This document shows positions 32,745-33,027 of a stretch of DNA of 33,027 bases, piece after piece. The notes below the pieces were generated by a model that ran no database searches, was not told the DNA's origin, and was given only the letters and a program-made list of their open reading frames with translations. Within the stretch, counting starts at the first letter, position 1. The number at the start of each line of letters is the position of its first letter. The translations under genes and the position numbers were made by a program. Source of the DNA: Marinobacter sp. ELB17 (GTDB lineage Bacteria > Pseudomonadota > Gammaproteobacteria > Pseudomonadales > Oleiphilaceae); the NCBI RefSeq assembly GCF_000169375.1, contig NZ_AAXY01000033.1, forward strand, positions 1 through 33,027, given 5' to 3'.

Positions 32745-33027
32745 GCTATTAGAAATAGGAGCATACTGTGGTATCGGGTATTCGAACCGCCGGATACAAC
32801 CCGCACGGAAAACCGGGACAGATTTATTTTCCCACTGTACAGAACGGATTCCGTGCTTCAGAAGCAGGGAGAAGCTGATGCCAAGGCAAACCAGGGTGAT
32901 CGTGCCCGGTTTTCCCGACTTTATCTCGATAGGGTATAGGTAAGCGCCTGAACACAGTGGTGGAAAAGCTCTGCAGAGAAAAACGGGTGTTCGCCTGGCT
33001 GCTCAGCTAAAAATAGTTGACCACCGG
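32745..33027. other. Region after the last attC, with a REP-associated transposase 5' remnant
   Basis: No intact gene is seen. GACAGATTTATTTTCC (32819-32834) is of the kind that flanks REP-associated transposases. An ATG at 32878 after CAGGGAGAAG starts MPRQTRVIVPGFP, the usual N-terminus of these transposases. After that the frame leaves the family and stops at 32941-32943 (21 codons). The rest, to the window edge, could not be assigned. Confidence 0.45.

Noticed and set aside
32730..32939. 69-codon open frame over the last attC and the transposase remnant
   Set aside because: It starts inside the attC right arm, lacks a ribosome site and overlaps the REP-associated transposase start in another frame.

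Overview
The window looks like chromosomal DNA of a gammaproteobacterium, probably a marine, Marinobacter-like organism. This is inferred from protein style, moderately high GC and the urtABCDE-ureDABCEFG order; no database was consulted. All convincing genes are on the + strand.

Bases 1-6,000 are housekeeping and transport: the 3' end of zapE, a degraded RidA-like gene overlapping a GTG-started zinc-free MDR oxidoreductase, and a tight four-gene PotD/PotA/PotB/PotC-type ABC importer operon.

Bases 6,100-12,380 are a nested insertion. A membrane PAS-PAS-GGDEF diguanylate cyclase gene is split by an IS3-family element (36-bp ends, CCC target repeat). The IS orfB is itself split by a RIT (recombinase-in-trio) element carrying three overlapping tyrosine recombinases between ~88-bp inverted repeats. 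Conceptual removal of each layer restores a continuous reading frame.

Bases 12,660-23,830 hold a complete urea utilisation locus. It comprises a urea ABC importer (UrtA-E), urease structural subunits (UreA, UreB, UreC), accessory proteins (UreD, UreE, UreF, UreG) and a 59-aa secreted or membrane small protein. Imported urea would be hydrolysed by a Ni-urease matured by UreDEFG. Many genes overlap by 1-11 bases. A terminator-like hairpin follows urtA and a perfect 10-bp inverted repeat separates urtB from urtC.

Bases 24,100-25,730 are a scarred junction: a low-GC GhrA-like dehydrogenase, a partial second copy of ureG with an in-frame 72-bp deletion, and a hupE/ureJ pseudogene with a nonsense codon and a lost 3' end.

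Bases 26,000-29,515 are an AT-rich accessory island with three co-directional genes: a GHKL (MORC/MutL-like) ATPase fused to a C-terminal TIR domain, a C5-cytosine DNA methyltransferase, and a two-TM DUF4231/SLATT-like protein. No restriction nuclease is visible. This is the best candidate for a poorly described defence system.

Bases 29,580-33,027 contain transposase debris and then an integron-type cassette array without an integrase in the window. Its attC sites flank an FRG-domain protein, a Sel1-repeat protein and a small lipoprotein. The window ends in another REP-associated transposase fragment.
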